Assembly (NCBI GenBank): GCA_033297205.1
Contig: MU859240.1
Location: 1 to 64,000 of the forward strand
Origin: Pseudoneurospora amorphoporcata
Lineage: Eukaryota; Ascomycota; Sordariomycetes; Sordariales; Sordariaceae
DNA length: 64,000 nucleotides
Direction: 5' to 3'
Part shown: positions 9,745 to 22,983 of the stretch, piece after piece
Position numbering within the stretch: the stretch's first letter is position 1
Layout of the letters: every line of letters begins with the position of its first letter
The notes under the pieces: generated by a model
Told to the model about the DNA's origin: nothing
Databases searched by the model: none
What the model saw: the letters and a program-made list of their open reading frames with translations, nothing else
Program-made: the position numbers and the translations under genes

Positions 9745-12700
9745 GGTTGGAAGGAGGGGAGGCGAAAATATCTTAAGCGTATTTAGGAACAGGGATAGAT
9801 TAATTGGCCAAGCCTTGTCTTTGGCTTCAGACCTGTATTTGGGCTGAGAGACGGCGTAGCAATCTGACAAAGCCAGGCTCGGGATCCCGATTTGGAATGT
9901 GTTGGATCGCACGTGGCTTGCCTCTGAAAGCAAGACTGCTGCAAGCGCAGAAAGCGGCAGAGCGAGCAGTAGGAATGCCCACAGGAAAGATCCCGCGGGG
10001 TTGGAGGACTGTGTGTTTGTGTGTGTGTGGTAGTAGCTGGGCGTCGATGTGTGTGGCGTGAGTCTTTTGCGGCTGTAGAAGCGGGCTGGCTTCATTGAAC
10101 CAGTAGGATCCGGAACAAGCCCACCCACCCAACGGTCACTCCCCACGTCCAAAAACGAAGAAGCAAAGAATTGGAAGGCTTGCCCACACACCAATGACGA
10201 GCCACTGCCGGTGCGTTTCGAGAGGCCGATCAGTCGGGAAGCCGGCCAGGGAAAACGTTAGTTGATCTCGGGCTGAGGCGAGAGTGGTATCAGATGCAAG
10301 CCGTCTATTGTGAAGATGTTTGCTCCCGTTGCCGCGAATCGCATCAAATATTGAGCCTCCTGACGGCGCCTCTATTTCCAGGACAATGGATAAGGCGAGT
10401 AGGCAAATGAGTCGTGTGATCAACGGTGTGAAATTGGCTGTGGATTGACAGTGGACAAGAAGAGAAGGGAAGGTGTCGAGAACAGAAACCTTGGATGACG
10501 GTTTGTCTGGGGAAGATGCGGGATGAAAGACAAGCTGAACGGCAGCACAAAACACGCGCTTAGAGGCAGTCGATTGCACGAATGGACTGGACACTCCTCT
10601 GACAAAACTCGATAGCAACAGGCCTTGGGGTCTCGAATTGGTGTGAGATGGCAGTCTTGGTTTTTGGCAGCAATTCGACGCGGTACTTGAAAATCGTCAA
10701 ACCTTCAACGGATGCGACTTTGCTCCTTATAATCCGCTTTCAATTACTTTTGCCACCAAAACGCGAAGAAAGTGAGAGAAAATGCTCAACAAACTGTGGA
10801 AGCCCCGCTGGATAACATGTGTCAGTTTAATTGCGCTTCCGGCCGTGGAGAGTGCCTTTGGGTGCTGAAGAGGTCCTGATGTTTGGTCCGAGCATTTGTA
10901 TAAGTGGTAAGCATCTTCGGACCACGCGGTACTCCTCCCAGCATATGGCGAGGCACGAATCCGTCTCTCTCATCCCTAACACGAGGGAAGTAGCATGGGC
11001 CTTGCGGAGAGCAACCAGTGTCCTGCAGGAGATTTAGTGTTGTATGATGCAAGCCACCGGTCCAGTCGGAAAGCAAACTTGCCTTCCGCCTTTGTGTGAA
11101 TGTCGGGTGCGAAGCAAATGCACACTGGGGATCCGTCTGTCTGATACGCATCTCATCAAGAGGCGAACCATCTACAACTACTGTGTTAGCAACCAGAAGA
11201 ACCCTACCTAGGTAGCTAGCACGTTTTAGAGTTGAAGGGCATACCTTAAAAAGCTAGTTGGATAGCAACACGACTATTGTCCAACGCCAACAAGAGACAG
11301 CAGATAATCCCTCTGGGAAGCTGTCGTGTTGTGCACGGGGGAAACACTCGATAACCGAGACGGGCTCACGATCCGGTTTCTCTATGTCGTTCTGCTTTTC
11401 CTGGTCCTGAGCTGGTTTGCTGTTTCCCAGTCCGTCTGGGCAGGAAGACGGACTCGGACCAGATTACTTGTGCGACCTTGCTGTGAGTATGCGCGGAACT
11501 CATTGGTCGAAGCGGAACTCGTCGAGGTTCACAGCATATGGAACCCATCAGCTGCAATATGCTTCCCAGACGAGACCGTTCTGGTGCTCCGGTTTCTGTC
11601 TATGATGAATCTGAGCCAATGTAAGCGCACCTGGTGCTCCCAGTGTTGGAGCAAAACATGATACGGACGATGATGCGAATGAAGACAATGTTGGCCGGCA
11701 GTCTCTTTGTTCAAAAGAACCAAACGTCCTCCTGCCAGAGATGCAGCTTGTATCGGACACTGGTTAGGAAGCGATGTGATTGTAGTTGCCGGCCTCGATT
11801 TCGACGATTTTGGTGGTTGGATATTCCTCAGTACCTCGGCAAAGTTGGTATTGAACAGGGGTCTAGCCATATGCATATGCGTAGGGCCATTGTAGGTACG
11901 GGATGCTTGTTTGCCCTCTGCAGAGGAATTGACAGCATCAGTGAAGACGTATGCAGTTTAGTTCCAGTCCAGGTTTGCTAATAGGCCACGTCGTGTGAGC
12001 AGCAACCAGCCACTTGAGGGTAGTCCCAGACTCCATGGGTAGGGTTGAGGGGAATCTTATAGAAAGAAATGGTGAGAACTCCAAAACAAAGAAAACCGCT
12101 GAAAAGAAGCAAAACTTCGGTAGTATCTCCACGATCACTAGGTAGGTGACGCTTGACGGTTTTCTTGGCTGCCAAATCACGGGAGCCGCCTCCAAGACGA
12201 GGACAATTGCCATCTCTCAGCCAAACTCCAAATCTCTCCCATCCAAAAATACGGTGGCACCACGCCTTCCCGTCTCTCCTCCCTGGGTTGGTTACAGATT
12301 ATTTTCTTCGTTTTCGATACGAACTGCACCACCTACCAAGACAGACCACGGCCCACGGGCTCAGGAACTTCCGGTGCCAGGAGCTGCGAGGGAGTCATTC
12401 ATGAGGTGGTAGGGGGAAGTCAAACATACCACTGCAACGAGACGACGACCCGCTGGAAGAGAAAGCGGTATAGATAAGGTATGCGCTCTCTCCCTCACGC
12501 CGCGACAAAGGTTCCGTTGGCTTGAGTGTAGCGTGTATGGACTTCCCGGGACCTTTGTTTCGACGGGTAGCTGCATGCCCTGGATGCGACAACGGCCGCC
12601 TCATCCTGGTCGCGATTAGTGGTTGAACCAAAAGGTACGACGCTACGTGCAGATCCAATCTGATAATAACACCATTGTCTGCTGGACTTACGGTTACAGA

Positions 12701-13799
12701 AAAGTAACCTGCCGGCTTGGCGGTGCAGACAACGAGCACAGAGTTCCAGCCATGATAACAGGAATATGAGGAAGATCAGGTAGGTTGCCGATGAGACGAC
12801 AGTAGGCGCGAGCGAGTGACCGTCTCCCTCCCAGGCCATTTGGAATTGTATAGGATTAGTGATCCATCGAACCTTTGTCTAAGGGGCATAAAATCGGAGC
12901 CCTTCATTCCGGTGTTGAGGGTACAATATTGCGCGGTAACACCAAGGCCACAAACACCAAGGGCAATGATCATCTTCACCTACCAACATGTACTACCTCC
13001 AGGTAACAGTGACCTGATGTAGCGGCTCCGTGGTTGTAAACACACAAAGCCTTCTGCTGTGCTCCGTGAGACCATTGGTTCCCTGACCACTCGCCGTCCC
13101 TTGCGGTCTTTGGAGGATACTGAATTCTTCGTACCTCATCGTCAGACAGCCAGGGGCCTCAATGATGTCCTTGACTTGTAGTGACATGATGCTGTAACAT
13201 CGAGATCCGCCGGTTGCTGTACCTGCATTAGTCACCTGGCCTGCGTTGAGTGGTGAGAATCGCAAAGTGTCTTGGACGCCAAAAGGTAGGACTCACATTG
13301 TTTTGCCTCTTAACCACTCGAGTGGCCTTCGCCAGCTCTCCACCGTCTCAGCTCTGTGGTCTGTGGTCTGTGGTGCTCTCTCTCGTCGACATACATGTTT
13401 GTTCATCAAACAAGAGCCGTTACTTGGCAATTTGGCTTCCTTGCCGAAACCTTTGTGGTTGGAAAGACTCTTGCTAGAGGGCAAACATTGACTGCACGCT
13501 TTCCTGAAAGCCACCGCATTTATCGCATCTCAACGATGGCATTGCCATCACGCAGGTTGCTGGATACAAGACAATATTAGTTGTGGCACTATCACGACTC
13601 TAGCCACTCTCATCCAACTATACATGCGCATGGGGGCACATTCACTACATGTGGACCCAAAACTTTGTTGCTTTTTCTTGACAATCAAGGCTCACTCACA
13701 TGAAGAGTCTGTGATAGCATCATGTGTGGCTCCCTACTATGTGTGCCATTATCACACTGCATCTTGCTTCCCATGTGAGCAATCCCAATCGCCGCCGAT
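9745..13799. other. 4-kb gap upstream of gpr-1
   Basis: This probably holds a long promoter and leader for gpr-1 (minus strand) and the 3' region of the monooxygenase gene. A (GT)n run lies at about 10014-10030. Several minus-strand frames between 11.5 and 13.3 kb encode hydrophobic stretches (for example 12776-12979 and 12495-12839), but I could not join them into a consistent gene. No RNA gene was recognised. A CTACCTAGGTAG palindrome lies near 11203-11214. Confidence 0.45.
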
Positions 13800-16259
13800 T
13801 CACCGTGTGTATGTCCCCTCAATCGTATAGTCTTTCTTGGGCCCCTTGACTCGGTAGGCTAGAGACCAATCTCGGAGGTTGACGGCCTTGAAGTTGAAGC
13901 GGTAGTCAACGTCGTAGAAGTCATCGATGCATAGATGGCCAGCATTTGCTCGCCATGCTTGGGGTGCATCCTCGGCTTCCGTGTCTGGAATGATGAACTC
14001 GACTTGGTGAAACAGATAATCGGCCCTCTTTTGATCGTCCGTCTTGACGAACCAGACGCTCAACTTGTCCTTCTCTTCATCATACCTCCAAACATATCTC
14101 CTTGTTGCACGGAAAGAGAAGCCGTTGGAGGCAGCGAACATGCCTTCCTCAATGTAGAGATACTCCAACCCAACATAATCGTCCCTTTCCAAGGCAGCGT
14201 CGTGCTCAGCTTCACGTCCATCTCTTGTACGTTCCCTGAGCAGGAACCTGGCAGTACCGCTGAAATGACCGCTCGGATGAGTGGGAAGTCGGCTCACAAG
14301 ATCCCTTTCAAGCTTCCACTCGCCCAAGAGGGAACGGAAGACAGCTTTTGCAACAAACCTTGCCGAGGAAACACCAGACCATGTTGTGCTCTCAGTCTGC
14401 TGAATGGACTTTGTCACTTCTGTACGTTGTGCCTCAGTTGCTCGCTTTGCCGGATAGCGTGCTGGTGTCAGGATGTCCATGCTTTTGTCAGCTGGTGGAA
14501 CACGAGGCATCTTCCCCAACGGTGGTGTGCGGTCAATTTCCAGAGCCCTTGAAAACTCTTGCATGAGCCATGGGTAATCGCCCATGGGAAATTGAGAAAC
14601 CCGAGGGTCCGTTCGAAGGGTCAAAGTCCGCTCAATGGAATCATCTTTTGCAAGAGCGACGGCCATCTTGGGAGGAAGTGACGAAGAAGCAGGTCCTCCG
14701 GCCGCCCACAAAGCTGTGACAAAGCGGGCTTGCATCTCCATGACACCCCAATAAGGTGATCGGTAGAAACCCACAAAGCCCAACGAGGGAACGGCCGGAT
14801 GATGGGTTCCGTGAAAGGCCAAGGCAACAGTAGTGTTCAAATCAGAGGGCACCACCGACAGGGTCTCTTGGACAGAGGATGGCAGGAAAGAGATGGATGA
14901 TGCTGCCTCGAAGCCGGTTGCTAGCACTACTGCCGCAACGTCGTCAATTTTGCTTACCTCTCCCCGAGCTGTTGTGACGGTAACAGTACTGCCGGTCAGA
15001 GAGTCTACTTTTCCATGTGACACCGATATGAGGCCGGCACGGACAAAGTCGGCATAAGTGTCACTGACAGCCAGGTAAGGGGGCTTGTCGGTGTCTGTGT
15101 TTGTGATGGCCAGATTGGGTGAGAAATCGGACTGGTCAGTGCCCAGCATTGTTTCGTAGATGGAATGCCGTGACTTTGCTGCCTCTGTCGAGACATGGCC
15201 TTGCATATTGGTTAGATTATCGGGTCTGTTGGCTAGGTTGTATGAGGAAAGATCCATGGGCAAGAATGGCGGTGCAGGTGAGGCAGGCTGGTTGTAGATA
15301 CAGTAATTAGCCCAAAGTATCGAGAGCAAACATTCCAATTGGGTGGGATGGGCACCTTTGGTGATGTAAGGAGTGGGAAGACCCAGACAGGCCTCGGGAA
15401 CACATGGTGAATCGAGTACTTGTCCAAATGCTGAAGAGGGCTTGGACCAGGCGAGTGCTGTGCCGAGGAGAGATGGGTTGCGATAGTACCAGCTATCTCG
15501 ACACCCGACATTTGGCCTCCGACCACCACAATCTTGCGCCCTACACCTTTCGTCTGTTCGAGTAAGGCGCTGAGAGTCCTGTACTGGCTGCTGTGGAGAA
15601 GCGGGATATCACGACTGGCAGCCACGGGCGGAGGTATCACTGGCTTGCCGAAGAAGCCAGATGCGACAAGCAGGTAGTCAAAGGTATGATGGAGCTGTTG
15701 GCCATCTTGACCACATGTCGTGACCTTCCACTTGGCTCCCTCGGCACTTTGGTCCGACGGTTGAAGCAGTTCAGAGCTAAGCACGCGCTCGCCAAGGTGG
15801 AGATTAGCGTCCCGGCAGTATCGGTCATGGTATCTCTCAAGATAGCGTCCAATATGCCAAGCTCTGGGAAATTCGGGGGCGTCATCGGGCCAAGCCAAGT
15901 CGCTGAACTGGACAGTGTGTTTGCTCTGGTTGGCTACCATGAGCGGGTGGACAAGCGCAGCGTGGTCATCTGTCGTCGATGGCCAAAGACCGCCCAGACG
16001 GTTCTGGGCTTCGAAGATGGTGACATGGAAGGACCCCTTGGGCTGGTCGTGGAGGAGAGACTTGGCTGCAACTAGGCCGGATGGGCCAGCACCTGTGGCA
16101 AGAGATGATTAGAAAGGCATGGCTGCATGGAAGAAAGTGTTGAAGACGGAGGGAAAGAAACGAAAAGGAAGCAGGAGGCAGCTCTACGTAGAAGGCAGAA
16201 GTCACGGTGGAAGCAAACATGAACACACCAACAATGCAGACTTTTTTGGGAACCGCCAT
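13800..16259 (-). CDS. Flavin-containing monooxygenase fused to a DUF6314 domain
   Basis: Proposed exons on the minus strand are 16259-16229, 16092-15356 and 15287-13800, giving 751 aa. Exon 1 ends inside the FAD dinucleotide motif, restored by splicing as VCIVGAGPSGLVAAK (GAGPSG residues 11-16). A second Rossmann motif VVVGGQMSGVEIA (about 199-211) binds NADPH, and VLATGFEAA follows in exon 3. This is the class B FMO layout. Residues about 574-751 match the DUF6314 family: LLGEWKLERD, GHFSGTARF, RRYVWRYDEE, DYLFHQVEF, GHLCIDDFYDVDY and GPKKDYTIEGTYTR. Substrate unknown. Intron 1 is 136 nt with GTGTGT; intron 2 (68 nt, phase 0) needs an unusual GTGCCC donor, so a frameshift there is an alternative. 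No signal peptide, so probably cytosolic. Confidence 0.83.
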
Positions 16260-19200
16260 GAAGCCACAAATTTGAATGAGCCGCAGGTTAGGATGTCTCG
16301 TATGTCGGTGACTTGAAGTGGTCGTCGACGGTGTCGTTGATGCAGTGACAGAACACCTAGCGGAACACTTGATATGTCACTGCAGTGGTTGATGACTGAG
16401 CGCAGGGGGCACCGAGTGCAGTTGACCGTGAGCGAGTGGATCACCCCTCGTCCGATGTCCCCGACTGACAGCAGTCCACAGCTGGCGGGTTGGACGGAAG
16501 AGAATGTGGGGAAGGAGCGCTGGGCGAAGGTCAAGATAAGGTTAGGGCGCGAATGGAGATGGAAGGCGCAGATCTCCCCGCATCAAATGACCCCACCCAC
16601 TAACAGACTAACAGGGAACCTCGGGCCACCTCTAGGCTGTCGGTAGTTCGGTATAGTACAATGTCTCCCGTACTCGTTAATTGTTAAGAGCCTCACCCCA
16701 AAGACAACTTGAAGTAACAAATGACTTCTTTTACTGTTAGTGACCCGCTAAAAGTGCCTCTTTTTTCCAGGCCGGGGAACCGAGTTTCAACACCTCAGGG
16801 CATGGTCACCTCAATCAGTCGTGTGGTGAAAATGGAGGTTACCTTATGCCGGTCACGGTCCGCGTGCCGTCTGGCAAACACATCTTCCTGCACCTTTCAC
16901 CATTCCAGGAATCCAGTGGAGGTCATCGTCCATTTTTACCGCGTTAACAAACAATCCACGCTCCCAGCAGTCGAATCCCAGCGCTTTGGATCCGGAATCA
17001 CATTCCCTATCCATCGGAACTCTATCTATTTCCAATTTTTCCCCTCTTTCCAGTAACTGCAACACAAACACGACGACACGAACACCCAGCATTGCAGCCG
17101 TCTTCAGCTGACCGCCTGACACCCTTCCACTTACCACCCCCACCGTCGGTAAGCTCCGGTCTGGACGTCTGGTTGTCTAGTTCGGGGCCATTTGCCGTCG
17201 CCATTCCGGAGCAGACGGCGCAGATGGGGCAGGTGTTTGATGACGCCAAGTCCAATATACCACCACCGCCAAAAGCCTCGAGGTACCCTGCCGCCATGGC
17301 AACACAGCATCTAGAATACCGCATAGCGTACCCACACCCCAATCAGGCATCACCTGCCTATCTGGACGACAGCAGCTCAAGAAGGGATCCCCTGGATCTC
17401 ACCATGGACCCAACAGCCAACCTCAAGCGGTTAATAGCGAGTCGCTTGGTCGTGTAGCCGGACACCCGACGCACTGCACCTTTCCAGAGACCTTCGACAT
17501 GGCCTGCCGCGGGAGCTGGCAGATGTTGCGAGTCGTTTGGCACAATTCTCCTAATTGCTCCTGCAGCCATATCATTCCACCGCACAGCAGCCTTGGACCC
17601 TCGAGGCACAGGAATCCGCTATGAATCCATCGACAATACCTAGGTACTGCAGTTGCCAACCGCCATGGAAAAGGAATGCCCATGCCACATGGTCTGGGTC
17701 TGGGTACCTGACGACACTCAATGCCCAATTGGTGGCTATATTAGCGCCAGGCGAGGAAGCACAGAAGCAAGCTAGGAAACCGCTTCTCGTCTTGGCAGCT
17801 TCTTGCTTCTCCTGGCCCACTGGATATGTACCAGTACCTAGCAAGCTACCTAGCCTAGAGGCTACTTGGCCGCCGATACTGTCCAGGTAAGCTTTCTCTA
17901 GCCTCTTTCCACAACGCTACACCCCATGCCCCTAGTCGTGGACACGTACAAGTACCGGATTACAGCCCTACACACATTGCCTACCCCGATCCAGAAAAGT
18001 AAAAGAAGGAGGCCACAGTTTGCCTCTTAGCGAGACGGCCACGGTTCTCTTTGGAAGCAGGTTGGACAGACGCAATGGACGAGCCGGCCACTTGCAGCAG
18101 CTTGGTGACACGGTTCTACTAGTGTCAGGAGCTGGAAATCCTGGGATATTTCCCAAAAAACGTCGTCAATATTTCCATAGCTAATTGCTTTTCTTCTTGT
18201 CGAGTACAGCCACAGATCTGGCGGAACGTCTTCAGCACGTGGATCGCAAGTAGTCCTACCAGACAGCGGCTGCTTGCTCATGGGCCGCTATTGCAGGCGA
18301 GACCTGCCAAACGATAACCCACAAATCCAGTCATGACCATGGCATACGCCTTCGCCTGAGCGGGTACACGCCTGAGGAGTTTCCCAAAGCATTCAATAGT
18401 GCCATGCTCGCCCGCTTTGTTGGCCTTTTGGGCCACGGACTACAGCAGCTGGCCAGCAACGGTAAACCGAAAGGACCGCACCTAGACACAAAGCAAACTT
18501 GGTCCACCCAGAAACTAATCAAACTCCAAACACGGCGGCCTTTCTTGACTTGTTTTGCCTCCGACCGGGCATTATCATCTGCCCCTTTTTGTGTGGCGTC
18601 CTCATGGGAGCAAACAAGCCATGCTTTTGTCCATGCCGCGCCGTGGACAGACGCAGAAACATTTTGCCAAGCCTCAACCAAGAAAGTGGTTTCAACGGAT
18701 TGTCCACCAAGACAATGCACAACACGTTCTCTCTTCGGAACCAAGACTCGGGTTGCAACACACCTTGACCTCAGGACGGATGGTGTGGTGTCTCCATATG
18801 CAATTCCTTTATCTAGCGCGCCCATCAACTCAGCCCTCCCCGAATCAACACTCTGCCAGCAACGACCAGAGATTCGGAACAACAGTCTGTGTCAAACCAC
18901 TCTTCTCCTGTCTGAAACATGAATGACCTCCTTGGCGAATTCTGCGCGCGCAGTCACCGAGCACGCCGTTCTTCGGACCGTCAACAATGAATAATCTGGT
19001 ACATGAGTCTCACTAAAGGCCGTAATGGCCAAAGTTACCAGTTGCTGCTGTGCGCTTGAGGGGGCACTCCTAGGGTTGAGGATTTGGTGATACAAGGCCT
19101 GCTGAGACACCATGTCGCCCACAGATGACGGATGCCAGATTATCTTGGTTAAGAAAAAGTCATTTATCTGGCATTCGGGGTCTAACAGTACTCAACATAA

Positions 19201-21306
19201 GCGTCAGGTCCGGTGTGAAAATGACACTCCCTTACGCACTTCCAAAAACAAAACAAAAAAACAAAGACAAAACAACAAAAAAGGCTGCTAGGGTTTACTT
19301 TCCGGCTGCCATGTTCCAAGGCCATGGAACAAGCAAGTGATGTGAGACAGCACACCACTCCCGCTTGGCGGTTCAGACACGAGCACAAGTACTTCTTGCT
19401 CCCTCGTTTTCTAGCCTCTGACGAACCACGAAGCAGGCATCATTGGTGTCGATGTTCCAAGGGAGTTCTAGAAAAAGGAAAATGCACCTCCCTGTCTGGG
19501 TATATCTGTCCGACCGACTCTCCGTCCGCGCTCAACACCTCCCCTTCGGGCGAGAGAATCTCACCATGTTTGGGTCACGGACATGAAAAGGTCAGCTAGA
19601 AGTCTGTGCGGAACGCTACCAACAAGGGCACCCCCTCCCGAATCGCATTATTATTGAGGTTGCTGAACCTGAAGCGGGGTATTCCTGGTGGAATAACAGT
19701 GAATGCTCAAGAACACCCTGAAGTTCGGTTTGACAAGTCTGGTGAGCGCTGCAGTGACAGATGCTAGAAAGCGTCTTGGTAGGATGTGAGATTGAGGGGA
19801 TAATTTCAACCAGGATCCCAGCATGCTGGGACTGCAGATGGGAGCAAGCAGCAAGCCTGAGGCTCCTAGCTTCGGGGAGCCCACTTCCAGGTGAATGTTT
19901 GCCCGACCCAAACATCCATGCTTAAACGATCATTGATATGCCTTCATGGCTGGCTGTCATGTACCTCTACGAACACCGAGGATAAGGTGTTCCAGGAGCA
20001 GGGGTAGAGGTGGTGTTGAGTGCATTGGTAATGAATGGGTGGTTAAGGATATTGGGACGATACGTATGGGATCTGCCGTCCACCTGCCTGTGGCATCCCA
20101 GTTGGGGCTGTGGGATATGCTGCAAACTACTTATAAGCTGCCCCAGCTGGTTTAGCCTCCTCCCCTCCGCATTACATCAACCCCGCCTGCACCCATCGTC
20201 CCCGTCCTCGGGACTTTCCTATTTTGGGCCACACATTCCATTATTCACTGTCCCTCACTCCAATTCACTCCCATTTCCTTCCCTGGCCTGGACTGGTACA
20301 GCAAACACTAACAGTGCCATCGTTGCCCGGCTACAGTTCTGCCTCAGAATCTCAAATATGGTCAACATTTGAAGAGGGCTGCTTCGATACAGTAGGAGGG
20401 TTTCATCAACCAATTGCGTCCTGGCCGGCGACTTATCCAGGTAAAAGTGCCGAACTGCAAGATAGAGGAGTGCCAAAATCTTGTCACGTTGCGACGGACC
20501 TTCCGGTTTGGGGTGCTTCGACGCTCGCCAATCTCCTCCTTTGCTCCGATCACTACATCCCTAGGATCTTGTCAACGCCGCCTGACAAACGTGGAATTCT
20601 GTTTCGTTCGCCCTCATCTGGGGAAAGCTCCGGAAACTCCCCATCTACCAGCTTTTACAATCACCTTTTGACGCCTCGAACGCCAAAAAGGAAAGGACAT
20701 TGCGACAACTCGGCCGATTAGGACCGAGTAACACTTCCCGCGTAAGGAATTTAGAAGCAAAAAAAGACCCACGCCGACCAAATTTCGAGAATCAGGCTGC
20801 CCCCGTATTGGGCAAACATGAGCAATGGGTTCGTCATGTTCTCTATTCGTATCATTTCCCATTGTTGATTCGTTATGATGATACATGATTCCCTGTCCTT
20901 CCCCTCCCTCCCTTTTTGGTGCCGATTTGCAGATAAGAGCCGATCCCGTCTTCTCGATTTTCTACTTCCAATTCGCCATTCATCCTTTGTCCTTTTTCCT
21001 TCCCGTCCAATATCTTTTCCTTCCCGCTCTTTCCTACCTATTTTGAGAGCCTCAAGGGCCAATTTGGAGGACGTTATATCACATCTCTGCCCGTTTGAAA
21101 AACTCAGACAGACAACGAACAGCGACGCAAGAAGGCTCCAACCTCCTCCCGTCATCAGCACCACCCGAAAACTGAGCACACTCCACTGTGGAATCGCAGT
21201 CACTCAACTGGTTACATGACTGACACGTTCTGTTCTACCACACCACACAGCCCGAATATTCTCCTTCAGATCCAAGGGGAAGTACTACGTCGAGAGCTCA
21301 TCAACC
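16260..21306. other. 5-kb divergent gap between monooxygenase and MFS genes
   Basis: No open frame here shows a recognisable family or a spliced structure. The best unassigned frame is 17092-17457 (+, 121 codons), Pro-rich and without an identified relative. An A-rich run lies at about 19236-19284. The 400 bases before 21307 are pyrimidine-rich, which is typical of a fungal promoter and leader for the MFS gene. Confidence 0.45.
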
Positions 21307-22983
21307 ATGACCGAAGATAAGGAAAAGTCGTCCGGCGAAGGACATCGCGTCTCTACCCATGAGGAGGGCGTCAACATGCCCCCGGATCCGGATGCTCACC
21401 GAACCGATGAAGAAAAGGCAGAAATCGTATGTTCGCCCTTTAACCTCCCAGATTAGGCACAGCCATAGTCCTTAGACGATGCTAACAACCCTTACTCTAG
21501 GACCGTAAACTTGTTCGCCGTCTCGATATGATGCTGATCCCATGGGTAAAGCGACCCTGTCCATAATTCATATTATGCATGCCCCTGTCTAACATGTCTG
21601 TCTAGCTATGCCTACTCTATCTCCTTGCCTTCTTGGATCGCACAAACATCGGCAATGCTAAGATCGCCGGTGTTCAAGATGATCTGCATTTGACCAATGG
21701 TCAATACAGCGCTTCTCTCAGCATTTTCTTCGTCTCGTATGCCGTGTTTGAGCCGGTCACGAATATCATGCTGAAGAAGTACCGTCCTTCCATCTTCATC
21801 CCGATCATCATGTTAGTTCCTCCTACCTACCTTAATTGCAATATGCTGACCACCAAAATTGTGCAGGGTTCTTTGGGGTGCTAGCATGCTAGGCATGGGT
21901 TTCTGTTTCAACTGGGATGGCCTCATGGCAGCCAGATGGTTTCTCGGCCTCACCGAAGCCGGCCTCTTCCCTGGCGTCAACTACTACCTGTCATGCTGGT
22001 ACAAGCGGTCCGAGTTCGGCATCCGCGCCGCCATCTTCTTCTCGGCCGCGGCGCTTTCGGGTTCCTTCGGCGGCCTGCTCGCCGCCGCCATCGAGAACAT
22101 GGACGGCATCGGCAACCGGCCCGGTTGGGCCTGGATCTTCATCATTGAGGGTCTCATCACGGTGATCATCGGCTTCATCTCCTTCTGGATGGTGCATGAC
22201 TTCCCTGACGACGCCAAGTTCCTATCCGAAGACGACCGCGCCCGTGTCGTCCGCCGCCTCAAGCTCGACCAGCAAGCTTCGGCCGAGCACGAGACTTTCC
22301 AGATGACGTACCTCTACCAGTCCCTGCGCGACTGGAAGATGTGGCTGGGCATGGCCATCTACATGGGCTGCGACATGCCGCTGTACGCCTTCTCGCTGTT
22401 CTTACCAGCCATTATTAAGGGTCTCGGCTGGAACACGTCGACGGTGCGGTCGCAGCTCATGTCCGTCCCGCCCTACGCCGCCGCCGCCATTTTTACCGTC
22501 GTCATCGGCTACGTCGCCGACCGCACGCGCAGGCGCGGGCTCTGCAACATTGTCGTCTCGGCCATCGGCGTCGTCGGCTTCGCCATGCTTCTCGGGTCCA
22601 ACTCCCCAGCCGTCCAGTACGCAGGCGTCTTCTTTGGCGCTTTGGGAATCTACCCCTGCATAGCCAACACCATCACCTGGATGGCCAACAACGTCGAGGG
22701 CGTGTATAAGCGCGGCGTGGTCCTGGGGTTTGTCATCGGCTGGGGCAATTTGAGCGGCGTCATCAGCAGCAACATTTATGCGGATCACAAGACGGGACAC
22801 GGCATCGTCATGGGCTTCCTGGCCGTTTTCTTGTTTGGCGGGTCCATACTCATGACGACCCTCCTGAGGCGCGAGAATGGGAAGAGGCTGAGGGGCGAGA
22901 GGGATCATGTTGTCGAGGGGCTGGATGAGAAGCAAATCGAAAGGCTGGGGGATATGAGGCCTGATTTTTATTATACTACTTGA
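21307..22983 (+). CDS. MFS transporter, anion:cation symporter (allantoate permease-like) family
   Basis: Exons 21307-21426, 21501-21545, 21606-21811 and 21867-22983 (introns 74, 60 and 55 nt) give 495 aa. All acceptors follow clear lariat-type motifs such as GCTAAC or TCTAAC. The protein has a short polar N-terminus, then LLYLLAFLDRTNIGNAK in TM1, the pattern of the fungal ACS family (Dal5/Tna1/Seo1-type). RWFLGLTEAGLFPGVNYYL in TM4 and WAWIFIIEGLITVIIGF in TM6 follow. A hydrophilic loop with KFLSEDDRARVVRRLKLDQ sits at the middle, and the remaining helices end with a charged tail. Substrates of this family are organic anions such as allantoate, nicotinate, biotin or pantothenate; which one cannot be told. 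Plasma membrane is the expected site. Confidence 0.9.

Noticed and set aside
10136..10618. 160-codon minus-strand frame upstream of gpr-1
   Set aside because: No recognisable protein and located where the gpr-1 leader is expected; overlapping frames of similar length occur in the same place.
16965..16985. AGTCGAATCCCAGCG resembling a tRNA B box
   Set aside because: No A box or pairing acceptor stem at the proper distance.
17092..17457. 121-codon + frame, Pro-rich
   Set aside because: Composition is not absurd for a gene, but there is no family, no intron and no clear start, so it was left out of the gene list.
22402..22935. 177-codon minus-strand frame
   Set aside because: Antisense to MFS exon 4.
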